Assembly: GCA_035651635.1 (NCBI GenBank)
Contig: DASRFK010000302.1
Span: forward strand, 1-23,574
Direction of reading: 5' to 3'
DNA: 23,574 bases
Source of the DNA: JANXQE01 sp035651635
Lineage (GTDB): Bacteria; Verrucomicrobiota; Verrucomicrobiia; Limisphaerales; UBA8199
The first letter of the stretch is position 1, and each line of letters begins with the position of its first letter. The notes under the pieces were generated by a model. It made no database searches and was not told where the DNA came from. It saw only the letters and a program-made list of their open reading frames with translations. Both the position numbers and the translations under genes were made by a program. Positions 7,243 to 14,764 of the stretch are shown here, piece by piece.

Positions 7243-7554
7243 TTAGGCTGCCTTTGTTCGCTTGATAGAAGTACCTCTGCCTTCGGCCTTCGCCCGCCGG
7301 CGAGGCAGCGCGCGTTCCATGGGTGCGGGAGCGCGGCGGAATCCCTGGAGTCCCTCGTTCCCTTGGGCCTTGGCTCGACGATACGCCTCGATGATCTCGT
7401 CATATCTCAGCATGATCGAGCGGACGTCGGCGTCCGGCTGATAGGTAAGACGAACCAGTCCAGTGTTGATCGCCCATTCAATGGCGTCCTGGCCGAATTG
7501 TTCTTCCGAACACTGCTCGAGCAGTTTCAGAAGGTAATTTTTCATCATGCCCAT
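7243..7554 (-). CDS. Conserved small hypothetical protein with basic tail
   Basis: The 103-residue product begins MGMMKNYLLKLLEQCSEEQF and continues GQDAIEWAINTGLVRLTYQP, a compact helical region (3-60) of a type I have seen in verrucomicrobial hypotheticals. After about residue 70 the sequence becomes Arg/Ala/Pro-rich (MERALPRRRAKAEGRG) and loses any conserved look. That part may be an unstructured tail or read-through into repeat-derived DNA (the coding strand here carries GC-rich inverted motifs). ATG at 7548 or 7545 are alternative starts. No domain with known function is visible, and it is isolated between two inverted repeats. Confidence 0.6.
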   Translation of the reverse strand: MGMMKNYLLKLLEQCSEEQFGQDAIEWAINTGLVRLTYQPDADVRSIMLRYDEIIEAYRRAKAQGNEGLQGFRRAPAPMERALPRRRAKAEGRGTSIKRTKAA

Positions 7555-7701
7555 GGCTTGTACCTGCTGATTAATTCACATTATAAGTAAGCACTGCGCC
7601 AGATGCTGTCAAAGCCTTTCCTCACGCCGGTGATGGGGAGCCCTCAGGATATCAAACCCTGCATTGAGACCATGAACCCGCCCCAAGAGCGCGCGCCAGC
7701 G

Positions 7702-7780
7702 TCTTGGAGTGCGGCGCTCTGCGCCGCTTTCGGACGTGGCGTGGTCCTGAAAAGCGCCGCACAGCGAGCGCACTCCAAAA
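7702..7780. repeat. REP-like imperfect inverted repeat upstream of 6PGDH gene
   Basis: Arms 7702-7730 (containing TTGGAGTGCGGCGCTCTGCG) and 7750-7780 (complement containing GCGCACTCCAAAA) are imperfect inverted copies around a 19-base centre. Both ends carry TTGGAGTGCG or its complement. The frame of the downstream dehydrogenase is accidentally open through it, but the translation there is not part of the enzyme. The element lies about 100 bp before the dehydrogenase start and may separate it from whatever is transcribed upstream. The rest of 7555-7881 shows no gene. Confidence 0.6.
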
Positions 7781-7881
7781 ACCCTCGGGTTCCCGTTCGG
7801 TTCCTGGACCGGCCGGGTTCCATGCCAGCGCGGTTGCTTCCAAAATTCGACTTCAGCGAAAGTACAGCCGATGTTGGTGGA

Positions 7882-8922
7882 ATGAAAAAAAACAGAAGCA
7901 TGCAACTGGGTATGATCGGTCTCGGCCGGATGGGCGCCAACATGGTGCGGCGGCTTCTCCGCGAGGGACATCAATGCGTCGTGTTCGACCGTTCGGCCGA
8001 GGCAGTGAACAACCTGGTCCACGATAAAGCAATCGGTTCGACCTCACTGGCTGATTTCGTGCAAAAGCTAACCAAACCGAGAGTTATTTGGCTCATGGTC
8101 CCGGCCGCGGTGGTGGACCAGTCGATTGCCGACTTGTCGTCCCTCTTAGAATCGGGCGACATCCTCATTGATGGAGGCAATTCCTACTACGTGGATGACA
8201 TCCGGCGCGCCAAAGAATTGAGCTCAAAGGGAATTCATTACGTTGACGTAGGCACCAGCGGCGGGGTGTGGGGCCTGGAACGCGGCTATTGCATGATGAT
8301 CGGCGGCGAACTCGAGGTGGTTCAACACCTGGATCCCATTTTCGCTACCCTGGCGCCGGGCATCGGCAGTATTCCACGCACTCCCGGCCGCGAAAAACTC
8401 GACGGCACGGCCGAACAAGGTTATCTGCATTGCGGTCCGAATGGGGCTGGTCACTTCGTCAAAATGGTCCACAACGGCATTGAATACGGCATCATGGCCG
8501 CCTATGCGGAGGGCATGGGTGTTTTGAAAGCGGCTAATGCCGGCACTCGACAAAGCGAGACTGACGCCGAGACGACGCCCTTGCGTAACCCGGAGCACTA
8601 TCAATTCGAGCTCAATTTGGCGGACATCTCCGAAGTCTGGCGGCGCGGCAGCGTGATCGCCTCCTGGCTGCTGGACCTTACCGCCAGCGCGCTCGCCGCC
8701 GACCCTAAACTTACCAAGTTCGCCGGCCGGGTCTCCGATTCCGGCGAAGGCCGGTGGACGATCAAAGCCGCGATTGACGAAGGCGTCCCGGTGCCTGTGT
8801 TGACCACCGCGCTGTACGAGCGCTTCGCTTCGCGCGGTGAGGCCGATTACCAGGATAAATTGCTTTCGGCGATGCGATTTGGCTTTGGCGGACACCTGGA
8901 GAAAGCGCCGGACAAGAAGTAG
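7882..8922 (+). CDS. gnd: 6-phosphogluconate dehydrogenase, decarboxylating (short YqeC/GntZ type)
   Basis: This enzyme oxidises 6-phosphogluconate to ribulose 5-phosphate and CO2 in the cytoplasm, producing NAD(P)H. The ATG at 7882 puts the nucleotide-binding motif GMIGLGRMGAN at residues 10-20, where the family has it. The frame is open 93 codons further upstream, but that part covers a repeat and is unrelated. Substrate-site motifs are ILIDGGNSYYVDD (94-106), GTSGGVWGLERG (124-135) and HFVKMVHNGIEYG (191-203), with catalytic K194 and the conserved N198. The length of 346 residues fits the short bacterial type rather than the 470-residue E. coli type. There is no linked glucose-6-phosphate dehydrogenase or lactonase in the window, so regulation with the rest of the pathway cannot be inferred. 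A weak GGTGG ribosome site precedes the ATG. Confidence 0.93.
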   Translation: MKKNRSMQLGMIGLGRMGANMVRRLLREGHQCVVFDRSAEAVNNLVHDKAIGSTSLADFVQKLTKPRVIWLMVPAAVVDQSIADLSSLLESGDILIDGGNSYYVDDIRRAKELSSKGIHYVDVGTSGGVWGLERGYCMMIGGELEVVQHLDPIFATLAPGIGSIPRTPGREKLDGTAEQGYLHCGPNGAGHFVKMVHNGIEYGIMAAYAEGMGVLKAANAGTRQSETDAETTPLRNPEHYQFELNLADISEVWRRGSVIASWLLDLTASALAADPKLTKFAGRVSDSGEGRWTIKAAIDEGVPVPVLTTALYERFASRGEADYQDKLLSAMRFGFGGHLEKAPDKK

Positions 8923-8965
8923 CTAATCCGCCAGCCGTCTCCGCCAGGATGGTGCACCGGTTGCG

Positions 8966-10876
8966 GTGATGATATGCTGTGCCGACGAAGAAATCTTTCT
9001 TGGGACCGAATTTGTGACCACAAAACTATTTTCTGAACTCGGGCTTTCGAGTGAATTACTCAAGGCCATTGATAACCTGGGCTTCGAGCAGGCGGCGCCG
9101 ATTCAGGCCGAGGCGATACCACTGCTGTTGCAAGGCAAAGACGTAGTTGGCCAGTCCCAGACCGGCTCCGGAAAAACAGTGGCCTTTGCTGCGCCGGCCC
9201 TCGAAAAAGTCGTCGTCGAGGACCGCGCCACCCAGGTGCTGATCCTTTGCCCGACACGGGAATTGGCCGTGCAGGTCGCCGAAGAAGTCCACAAGCTGGC
9301 ACTGTTCAAGCGCGGATTGCACGCGTTGCCCGTGTATGGCGGGCAATCGTACGATCGCCAGCTTTTCGGCCTGCGCCGGGGCGCCCACGTGGTCATCGGG
9401 ACACCCGGGCGGATCATGGATCACATGCGCCGCGGCACGCTGCGGTTGGACAAGGTGAAAATGGTGGTGCTGGATGAAGTGGACGTCATGTTGAACATGG
9501 GCTTCCGTGACGATATTGAGCTCATTCTCCAGGGGACGCCCAAGGAGCGCCAGACGGTGTTCTTCTCCGCGACAATTCCGCGTCCCATCCAGCAGTTGAT
9601 CGAGAAATACTCGCGCGACCCGCAAAATGTTCGCATCGAGCAAAGAGCGCTCACCGTGCCGACGGTCGAGCAGGTCTATTACGAAGTGGACCGAAGATTC
9701 AAAGTGGATCTGCTCACGCGCCTGATCGATCTCCACGATCTCAAACTCGGGATTATTTTTTGCAACACGCGCCGGATGGTGGATGAGTTGGTGGAACACC
9801 TGAACGCGCAAGGCTACTCGGCCGATCGGCTGCATGGCGAGATGACGCAGGCAATGCGCGATCGGGTGATGAACCGCTTCCGCAAGTCGGGCCTGGAGTT
9901 CCTGGTCGCCACCGACGTGGCGGCGCGCGGCATCGACGTCGAGAATATCGAGGTCGTGTTTAATTACGACCTGCCGTACGACGGGGAGGATTACGTGCAT
10001 CGCATCGGCCGCACCGGCCGGCGGGGGCGCAGCGGGCGGGCCATCTCTTTCGCCTCGGGACGCGAGGTATTTCAGATTCGCAATATCGAACGTTACACCA
10101 ATACCAGAATTCACAGAGGTTCCCCGCCTACGGCGGTGGAAGTGGAAGAAGCAAGAGCCAACGCGGTGCTCGATAAAATTCGCGCGACGCTCAAGAGCGG
10201 CGAGTACAAGCGCCAGGACCTGCTCATCGAACGGCTCCTCGAAGAAGGTTTTAGTTCGACCGATGTCGCCTCAGCGCTGCTCCATCATTTGCAGGGCGGC
10301 GACGGTGCGCCGGCCGGCAAGCTGGCGCGCGCGGAAGTGCCTTCGTCCGCCACGCGCGGGTTGCGGCAAGAGCATGGCGGACATGCCGAACAGCGACCGC
10401 CTCGGTACAATCAAAGCGTTCTGCCCGGCGATGCGGCTGCCCAACATCGCGGGAAAAACCAACCGCCCACGGCCAGAGATTCTTTGCCGGTGAAGGACGG
10501 ACGCCGCGAGGGTGAATCGATCAGACCAGCGAAGGTCGCAGCCGGTGCTCCAAAACCTCGCCCGGTGGCGCACTCGCTTAATCCAAAACAGGCGGCGGTC
10601 CGCGAGAGCGCGAACGTCCAGAAAATCGTCCAGCGGACGCAACCGGGCCAGACCCGTCTCTTTGTGAATCTGGGCGCAGAAATGGGCATTTCGGAAGGAG
10701 ACATAATCGAAGCCATCGAGGGAGCTACGGGGTTGCCGCGCGAAAACATCGGAAAAGTGGACGTGCGCGAAAGACACCTCTTTGTCAATGTTGCGTCCGA
10801 ACAGGCGCCGAGCATTGTGGCGAAGCTGAATCGGTCTCAAATCAAAGGGCGCAAAGCCAAAGTGAAACTCGCCTGA
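8966..10876 (+). CDS. DEAD-box RNA helicase with DbpA-type RNA-binding domain
   Basis: This is an ATP-dependent RNA helicase for RNA unwinding in ribosome assembly, decay or cold growth. Motifs in order: Q motif GFEQAAPIQ (39-47), motif I SQTGSGKT (64-71), Ia PTREL, Ib GTPGR (145-149), motif II DEVD (170-173), motif III SAT (201-203), IV IIFCNTRR, V ATDVAARGID, VI HRIGRTGRRGRSG (345-357). Motif II has Val where most members have Ala. A basic, low-complexity linker (about 440-550) leads to a C-terminal DbpA-like RNA-binding domain (about 558-636, TRLFVNLGAEMGISEGDI). This layout matches CsdA/CshA-type helicases. A GTG at 9014 (VTTKLFSELGLSSE) is an equally plausible start; the first 16 residues look unlike the family. 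It converges on the pseudouridine synthase with 20 bp between stops. Confidence 0.92.
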   Translation: MMICCADEEIFLGTEFVTTKLFSELGLSSELLKAIDNLGFEQAAPIQAEAIPLLLQGKDVVGQSQTGSGKTVAFAAPALEKVVVEDRATQVLILCPTRELAVQVAEEVHKLALFKRGLHALPVYGGQSYDRQLFGLRRGAHVVIGTPGRIMDHMRRGTLRLDKVKMVVLDEVDVMLNMGFRDDIELILQGTPKERQTVFFSATIPRPIQQLIEKYSRDPQNVRIEQRALTVPTVEQVYYEVDRRFKVDLLTRLIDLHDLKLGIIFCNTRRMVDELVEHLNAQGYSADRLHGEMTQAMRDRVMNRFRKSGLEFLVATDVAARGIDVENIEVVFNYDLPYDGEDYVHRIGRTGRRGRSGRAISFASGREVFQIRNIERYTNTRIHRGSPPTAVEVEEARANAVLDKIRATLKSGEYKRQDLLIERLLEEGFSSTDVASALLHHLQGGDGAPAGKLARAEVPSSATRGLRQEHGGHAEQRPPRYNQSVLPGDAAAQHRGKNQPPTARDSLPVKDGRREGESIRPAKVAAGAPKPRPVAHSLNPKQAAVRESANVQKIVQRTQPGQTRLFVNLGAEMGISEGDIIEAIEGATGLPRENIGKVDVRERHLFVNVASEQAPSIVAKLNRSQIKGRKAKVKLA

Positions 10877-10896
10877 GGAAACAAGTTGGCAACGAC

Positions 10897-11907
10897 CTAA
10901 AGCCGGCCGGAACTCAAACTTGCTTCGAGTTGACGAAGGTCTTTAGGCAACTCGGCAGTCCAGGTCATGCGCGTGCCTGGCTGGCCGGGGTGTTCCAGGG
11001 TGAGGACTTCAGCATGGAGTGCCTGGCGGGGGAAATCGATATGCGGACTCGGACGTGAGAGGCGCAACGCACGCAGAGCAGAGTTATATGCGCGGTCTCC
11101 GACGAGCGGCAGGCCAGCGTGGGCAGCCTGGACCCGGATTTGGTGTTTCCGCCCGGTTTCAAGCCGAAGCCTTAGTTTGGTGACGACACCTTGTCCGCCG
11201 GCGAGCGGGTATTCGCCAATGACCTCGTAATGAGTAATGGCCTCGCGCGCCTCGTCGCCCACAGTTTTGGCTGCGGTTTCCGAGACGACGTGCTGGCGGA
11301 GTTCGTCGCGACTCAATTGCAGCCATTGATGCCAGGTGCCTTTGGGGGTGGCGGCGCGGCCCTCGACAAAGGCGACGTATTCCCGCTTCATGGTATGTGC
11401 TTTGAGTTGCTCGATCAGGTGTTGGCGAGCGGCGGTGTTGGTGGCCATGCAAAACACGCCGCTGGTAAATTGGTCCAGGCGATGGACGGGCAAGGGTTGC
11501 AGTCGCCGGTAAACCGGCGGCAGTGACTTGCCCGCCACACCGCGGTCCCGGGCCTTAAGTTTGCCAGCGAGAAAATCCGCCAGAATGCTCAATGCGGACA
11601 GATCGCCTTCGGCCGCGGGCACTGAGATCAGGCCGGGACCTTTGTTAACCACCGCGATACTTTCGTCCAGATAAAGCAGGGATACGCGCGGATGGATTTG
11701 CCAGCCGGACCCACAGGCCAGGGTCGTGGCATGGCGCCCGCCCAATTCAATGGTATCGCTGCGGGCGATCGGCTGATGTGGTTTTCGAATCACCACCCCG
11801 TTGACGCTCACGCGCCCAGCCAGGATCCACTGTTTGGCCCGGCTCTTCGGGGTCTCGGGATGGCTGGCCAATAGAGCCTCCACCAGAGGTCTGGCGTCAG
11901 TTTCCAT
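10897..11907 (-). CDS. RluA-family pseudouridine synthase with S4 domain
   Basis: The 336-residue protein converts specific uridines in rRNA (or tRNA) to pseudouridine. The N-terminal S4-type RNA-binding domain is at about 7-60 (SRAKQWILAGRVSVNGVVIRKP in the middle). The catalytic domain has the family signature LPVHRLDQFTSGV at 139-151, where D145 is the catalytic aspartate. KREYVAFVEG (174-183) and RLETGRKHQIRVQAAHAGLP further on are the usual motifs II and III. Which RNA position it modifies (RluC, RluD or another) cannot be read from the sequence. It ends 20 bp from the helicase and starts 15 bp after a small basic ORF on the same strand, with no clear ribosome site. Confidence 0.9.
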   Translation of the reverse strand: METDARPLVEALLASHPETPKSRAKQWILAGRVSVNGVVIRKPHQPIARSDTIELGGRHATTLACGSGWQIHPRVSLLYLDESIAVVNKGPGLISVPAAEGDLSALSILADFLAGKLKARDRGVAGKSLPPVYRRLQPLPVHRLDQFTSGVFCMATNTAARQHLIEQLKAHTMKREYVAFVEGRAATPKGTWHQWLQLSRDELRQHVVSETAAKTVGDEAREAITHYEVIGEYPLAGGQGVVTKLRLRLETGRKHQIRVQAAHAGLPLVGDRAYNSALRALRLSRPSPHIDFPRQALHAEVLTLEHPGQPGTRMTWTAELPKDLRQLEASLSSGRL

Positions 11908-11922
11908 CTTGCCGGTGCAAGC

Positions 11923-12099
11923 TCATTTCAAATCGGATTTCCGGTTTTGCAACCGCGATAGCGTCGAGCGGGTGGCCAGTTCCCGGCGGCGCTGTTCGGC
12001 CAGTTGATTGGAGCGGGCCTGGTATCGGTCGAGCTCTTGCGGTTTCGGTTGCGTTTTTTTGCGAGGCGCGCGATGCGGCATATGGACGTACCATCGCAT
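11923..12099 (-). CDS. Small basic protein upstream of pseudouridine synthase
   Basis: The product is 58 residues, MRWYVHMPHRAPRKKTQPKP then a helical charged stretch ELDRYQARSNQLAEQRRREL and ending RLQNRKSDLK. Composition is very rich in Arg, Lys and Gln with almost no hydrophobic core, consistent with a nucleic-acid or ribosome-associated peptide. It lies 15 bp upstream of the pseudouridine synthase on the same strand, so the two could be co-transcribed. No ribosome site is clear; ATG at 12081 or a GTG at 12129 are other possible starts. I do not recognise a family. Confidence 0.4.
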   Translation of the reverse strand: MRWYVHMPHRAPRKKTQPKPQELDRYQARSNQLAEQRRRELATRSTLSRLQNRKSDLK

Positions 12100-12429
12100 C
12101 AGGGACCGGAGGAGGCGAGCAGGAACCACGGGCGGGATTGTGTCTCGAATTGGGATTGTCCCTCGAGAGAACCTCGACCCGACGCAAATTCGATTCGTTT
12201 GGGCCTGCCTCTGAATCCCGGGATTTAGAACACGAAATTACGGGCGAAAAGAAAGATCCAGGAATTGTTTGCTATTCCTGCCCCGGCGCCCTACTCTGTC
12301 GCCGTTCGTTAGAAAGCTTGTCCGTTTCAGATCTGTAAATCCTCAAGTGAACTCGGTTCGTTGATGGTTCTAAACCCGATGGTCGGGAACAGTTTGGAGC
12401 AAGGGTTTTATCTACAGAACATCACAAAC
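12100..12429. promoter_or_regulatory. Intergenic with long leader of RRM gene
   Basis: About 330 bp with no supported gene separate the minus-strand basic ORF from the plus-strand RRM gene. The right half becomes more AT-rich towards the RRM start. A long untranslated leader would fit an RNA-binding or cold-responsive gene, but I cannot point to a definite promoter or riboswitch fold. Confidence 0.3.
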
Positions 12430-12738
12430 ATGAGTAATAATAAACTATTCGTCGGGAACCTTTCATTTAACACCACCGAAAACGATCTTCAGGATCTGTT
12501 TGCCGCCCATGGCTCGGTGGTCGAAGCCAACCTGATGATGGACCGCACCAGTGGCCGTCCGCGTGGGTTCGGCTTCGTAACCATGAGCACACCTGAAGAG
12601 GCTGAGGCCGCCATTACCGCGCTCAATGGCAAGAACATCGACGGACGTAGCCTGACAGTGAATGTGGCCAAGCCCCGCGAGGAGCGTGGTGCTGGCGGTG
12701 GCGGTCGCCAATACAGCGGCAGCAGCAGCCGCTATTAA
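12430..12738 (+). CDS. Small RRM-type RNA-binding protein
   Basis: The 102-residue protein is a single RNA recognition motif. RNP2 is LFVGNL (6-11) and RNP1 is RGFGFVTM (45-52), both with the aromatic residues that stack on RNA bases. ALNGKNIDGRSLTVNVAKPR (64-83) closes the domain, followed by a Gly/Ser-rich tail ending in YSGSSSRY. Such bacterial glycine-rich RRM proteins are often induced by cold and act as RNA chaperones. The start at 12430 is chosen because the domain begins right there; 23 further codons upstream are open but unlike the family. A terminator-like hairpin follows at 12754-12787. The neighbours (helicase, pseudouridine synthase, IF-1) are also RNA-related. Confidence 0.9.
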   Translation: MSNNKLFVGNLSFNTTENDLQDLFAAHGSVVEANLMMDRTSGRPRGFGFVTMSTPEEAEAAITALNGKNIDGRSLTVNVAKPREERGAGGGGRQYSGSSSRY

Positions 12739-12753
12739 GCGCAAAGGCATTTC

Positions 12754-12787
12754 AGGAGCGAGCCTCGGATTCACCCGCCTCGCTCCT
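12754..12787 (+). terminator. Hairpin after RRM gene, probable terminator
   Basis: A perfect 9-bp stem AGGAGCGAG (12754-12762) and CTCGCTCCT (12779-12787) with a 16-base loop is followed by TTCTCTT. It lies 15 bp after the RRM stop and 70 bp before the infA start. The pyrimidine run is short, so termination may be partial. Confidence 0.6.
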
Positions 12788-12858
12788 TTCTCTTCTGCCT
12801 GCGGCCCGAAAGGCTGCAAGGCAAACCAATTCTCGAACGACACCTACAGAAAGACCAA

Positions 12859-13083
12859 ATGATTCAAACCAAAGAAGAACCGATTGAAGTAGAAGGTACC
12901 GTGGCGGTGGTTCTCCCCGGTACAATGTTTCGAGTCGAGTTGGAGAACAAACACGTAGTGCTGGCGACCATCTGCGGCAAGATGCGCAAGCGATGGGTGC
13001 GCTTGACCGTCGGCGACCGGGTAAAGATGGAGATGTCCCCTTACGACTTGAACAAAGGGCGCATCACCTGGCGGGTCCGCTGA
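12859..13083 (+). CDS. infA: Translation initiation factor IF-1
   Basis: The 74-residue product is a typical IF-1: a single S1/OB-fold that sits in the ribosomal A site during initiation. Motifs IEVEGTV (9-15), MFRVELEN (23-30), GKMRKRWVRLTVGDRV and MSPYDLNKGRITWR are the expected ones. It differs from the usual form at several sites (CGKMRKRW for SGKMRKNF; ending TWRVR for TYRFK). It is not next to secY or ribosomal protein genes, where the main infA often lies, so it may be a second copy. It is 120 bp downstream of the RRM gene and probably has its own promoter. The remnant antitoxin gene starts one base after its stop. Confidence 0.95.
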   Translation: MIQTKEEPIEVEGTVAVVLPGTMFRVELENKHVVLATICGKMRKRWVRLTVGDRVKMEMSPYDLNKGRITWRVR

Positions 13084-13084
13084 C

Positions 13085-13288
13085 ATGAGTTCAGCAGACT
13101 TGGGCAGGCGTTGCCCTTGAGTTGCCGCCTGATGAGCGACTCGATCTTGCGCGTCGGTTCGTCGAGAGCGTGGTAGCGCCAGCATCTTTGAACGAGACAA
13201 TCTCTGAGGGAATTCGCCGAATCGAGGACCTCGCAACAGGCAGGTAAAGGGCCTTACGGAAGAAGAATGCCGCGCCGCTCTGAAATGA
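13085..13288 (+). pseudogene. Broken antitoxin gene (RelB/addiction-module type)
   Basis: ATG at 13085 starts MSSADLGR, then the frame must shift to continue VALELPPDERLDLARRFVES, then VVAPASLNETISEGIRRIED and LATGR, where a stop occurs because one A is missing compared with the copy at 22782. After a second shift the end reads LTEEECRAALK and a TGA at 13286-13288. LPPDERLDLARR is typical of short addiction-module antitoxins paired with RelE/ParE toxins. Two frameshifts make this a pseudogene. The 3' end overlaps the ATG of the toxin remnant (ATGA), as in intact operons. It starts one base after infA. Confidence 0.7.
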
Positions 13289-13425
13289 GGGTGCTGTATC
13301 ACCCCCCCCAATCTCCCAAGGATGTCCGGCGTTTCGAGTGCGAGTACCATCCGCATATTTCCGTGAGTTGCAGAAAAGTGGAAAAGCGGATAGTCTGTCG
13401 ATATGCCAAAAAGTGCCGCACTTAA
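13285..13425 (+). pseudogene. Truncated RelE/ParE-type toxin remnant
   Basis: The reading begins ATG AGG GTG CTG, giving MRVLYHPPQSPKDVRRFECE, the start of a RelE/ParE-superfamily toxin. After about 20 codons similarity to the second copy at 22882 stops and the rest (RKVEKRIVCRYAKKCRT) overlaps the start of the next antitoxin gene and looks non-coding. Only the first beta-strand and helix of the toxin remain, so it is non-functional. Confidence 0.65.
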
Positions 13426-13705
13426 ACACTCTGGTCACGTCGGGCGCCGGGGGGCGATTGTTCTTCCCTCATCTGTTCGAAAGCGATACGGCCTAAACGA
13501 CGGAAGCTTATTCATCTCAGAGGAGCGCGATGACGGGGTGTTAATCCGTCCCGCAATGGCTACCCCAATCGACTTAGAGGAGGTGCGAGGTAAAATCCGT
13601 GAAGGGCTGAACGAACTCAACGACGGAAAGGGCATTCCGGGAGAGGTGGCCGAAGCGGAGTTAAAAGCCATTAGCAAAGCATTTCGAGCTCGCAAGCCGA
13701 AGTGA
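13403..13705 (+). CDS. AbrB/MazE-type antitoxin
   Basis: The 100-residue product has a swapped-hairpin AbrB/SpoVT DNA-binding domain at about 9-51: HSGHVGRRGAIVLPSSVRKR, then YGLNDGSLFISEERDDGVLI. The C-terminal half (55-97) is acidic and helical and would wrap the toxin. Its GTGA overlap with the next gene (toxin GTG at 13702 within the antitoxin's stop) shows translational coupling. A promoter candidate, TTGCAG (13368-13373) and TAGTCT (13391-13396) with 17 bp between, would give an almost leaderless mRNA. As in other type II modules it probably represses its own operon. Pairing of an AbrB-fold antitoxin with a ParE-fold toxin is less common than MazEF. Confidence 0.82.
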   Translation: MPKSAALKHSGHVGRRGAIVLPSSVRKRYGLNDGSLFISEERDDGVLIRPAMATPIDLEEVRGKIREGLNELNDGKGIPGEVAEAELKAISKAFRARKPK

Positions 13706-14007
13706 GCCAATTCCTATTAGCGCCAGCCGCCAGGTCGGACATCTTGGAAATTTGGAATTACTACGCCTCTGAAGTTGGCAATGCGGAATTGGCGGACAGA
13801 ATGCGGGACGAGATCTTTAAGGGCATTCGGGCTGCGGCTCGAAAACCGGGTATCGGCCACCTTCGCCATGACCTCGCGGATGAGTCTCTGCGTTTCTGGC
13901 GAGTGCGGAAGTATCTGATCATTTACCGAAGCCAAAGCAAACCGATCCAGGTGGTGCGGGTGTTGCATGGCGCTCGCGATGTGCATGCCCTCCTAGGTGA
14001 AGGGTAA
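13702..14007 (+). CDS. RelE/ParE-family toxin
   Basis: The 101-residue product starts at GTG 13702, overlapping the antitoxin stop by four bases. SQFLLAPAARSDILEIWNYY (2-21) and the end RVRKYLIIYRSQSKPIQVVR, then VLHGARDVHALL are the hallmarks of ParE-like members of the RelE superfamily, including the C-terminal HGARD motif. ParE proteins poison DNA gyrase while RelE proteins cut mRNA on the ribosome; the sequence looks closer to ParE, but activity cannot be settled by reading. It appears intact and of normal length. The module sits between infA and a pair of conserved hypotheticals. Confidence 0.87.
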   Translation: MSQFLLAPAARSDILEIWNYYASEVGNAELADRMRDEIFKGIRAAARKPGIGHLRHDLADESLRFWRVRKYLIIYRSQSKPIQVVRVLHGARDVHALLGEG

Positions 14008-14075
14008 TCAGGCAACTCTGCGTGGAAGGGTGGCGCGTGGACGTGAGGACCGTCTGTCATTGTTGCTTGCGAACC

Positions 14076-14121
14076 TAAGAGCCCCTACGCGCCTATGATC
14101 CCTTCGAGGGCTGTGCGTTGG
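14076..14121. repeat. 46-bp sequence duplicated at 22736-22781
   Basis: Identical in all 46 bases, same orientation, to 22736-22781. On the minus strand it encodes the end QRTALEGIIGA and the stop of the frameshifted hypothetical gene. The second copy follows the PIN-toxin gene. Confidence 0.9.
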
Positions 14122-14764
14122 TCCGGGTTTGCCATTCGTCGAGCGATCGCAAGCATCTTGTCGCGGCCATAGCTGTAGTGACTGGAAAGGATGGTCGTAA
14201 TCCGCGTGGCATATTCCTGCGGTTCCGCCGAGGCCGAGAGGACCTTAAACCAAACTGGCAACACCTTCTCCCAGTCCACGCCGACCTGCCACGAGCCGCC
14301 CTCTCCGCGAAAAAAATGACATCGTCGAGGCATTCATCGATATGATCCAACAGGCCGAAGAGAATGTCTATGGCCTGACGCACCTCCGCTGGCTCACTCC
14401 CCTTTGCGCTGCTCACACAGCGGTTCAGGAGTCGATCATGCTCAGCAATCCACGCGCACGTCCCAGCGGACTTCTCCATGCAATTCTTGGAATTGACGTC
14501 GAACGACTCGTAATACTCGCCGGCCAAGCTGGCCTTCTCGAAACGCTTGACGTCTGTGAGCAAGCCCGGTTTCGCCGCTTGCTCCGCGTCCGGCTGCAGC
14601 CGCTTCAGATCGATGTACTTCTTTGCGAGTTGGTATAACTTGGCCGGGGACAACAGCTCGATGGCGTCGTCCAGCATGTAGAAGACGTACTCGTCTCCGA
14701 GCTTGCGAACCGCCGCGTGAAGTTTGTCTCGGTCGATTTGGATGTGCTTCCGTTTCATTTTCAC
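14085..14764 (-). pseudogene. Conserved hypothetical, second gene of a pair, frameshifted
   Basis: The N-terminal part reads well from GTG 14764 (or ATG 14758): MKRKHIQIDRDKLHAAVRKL, GDEYVFYMLDDAIELLSPAK, and on to DHIDECLDDVIFF. At about 14302-14316 the frame is lost: the next good sequence, EGGSWQVGVDWEKVLPVWFK to QRTALEGIIGA and a stop at 14085, is in another frame. One extra base in GCGGAGAGG or in the adjacent seven-base A/T run would restore one 226-residue protein. I recall homologues without the shift, so this is a recent mutation or a sequencing error. The start overlaps the upstream gene's stop (GTGA). The product looks helical, with no known domain; the partner is the gene at 14761-15888. 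Confidence 0.7.

Noticed and set aside
7603..7881. N-terminal extension of the 6-phosphogluconate dehydrogenase
   Set aside because: The extra 93 codons cover an inverted repeat and have no family similarity; the Rossmann motif begins right after the ATG at 7882.
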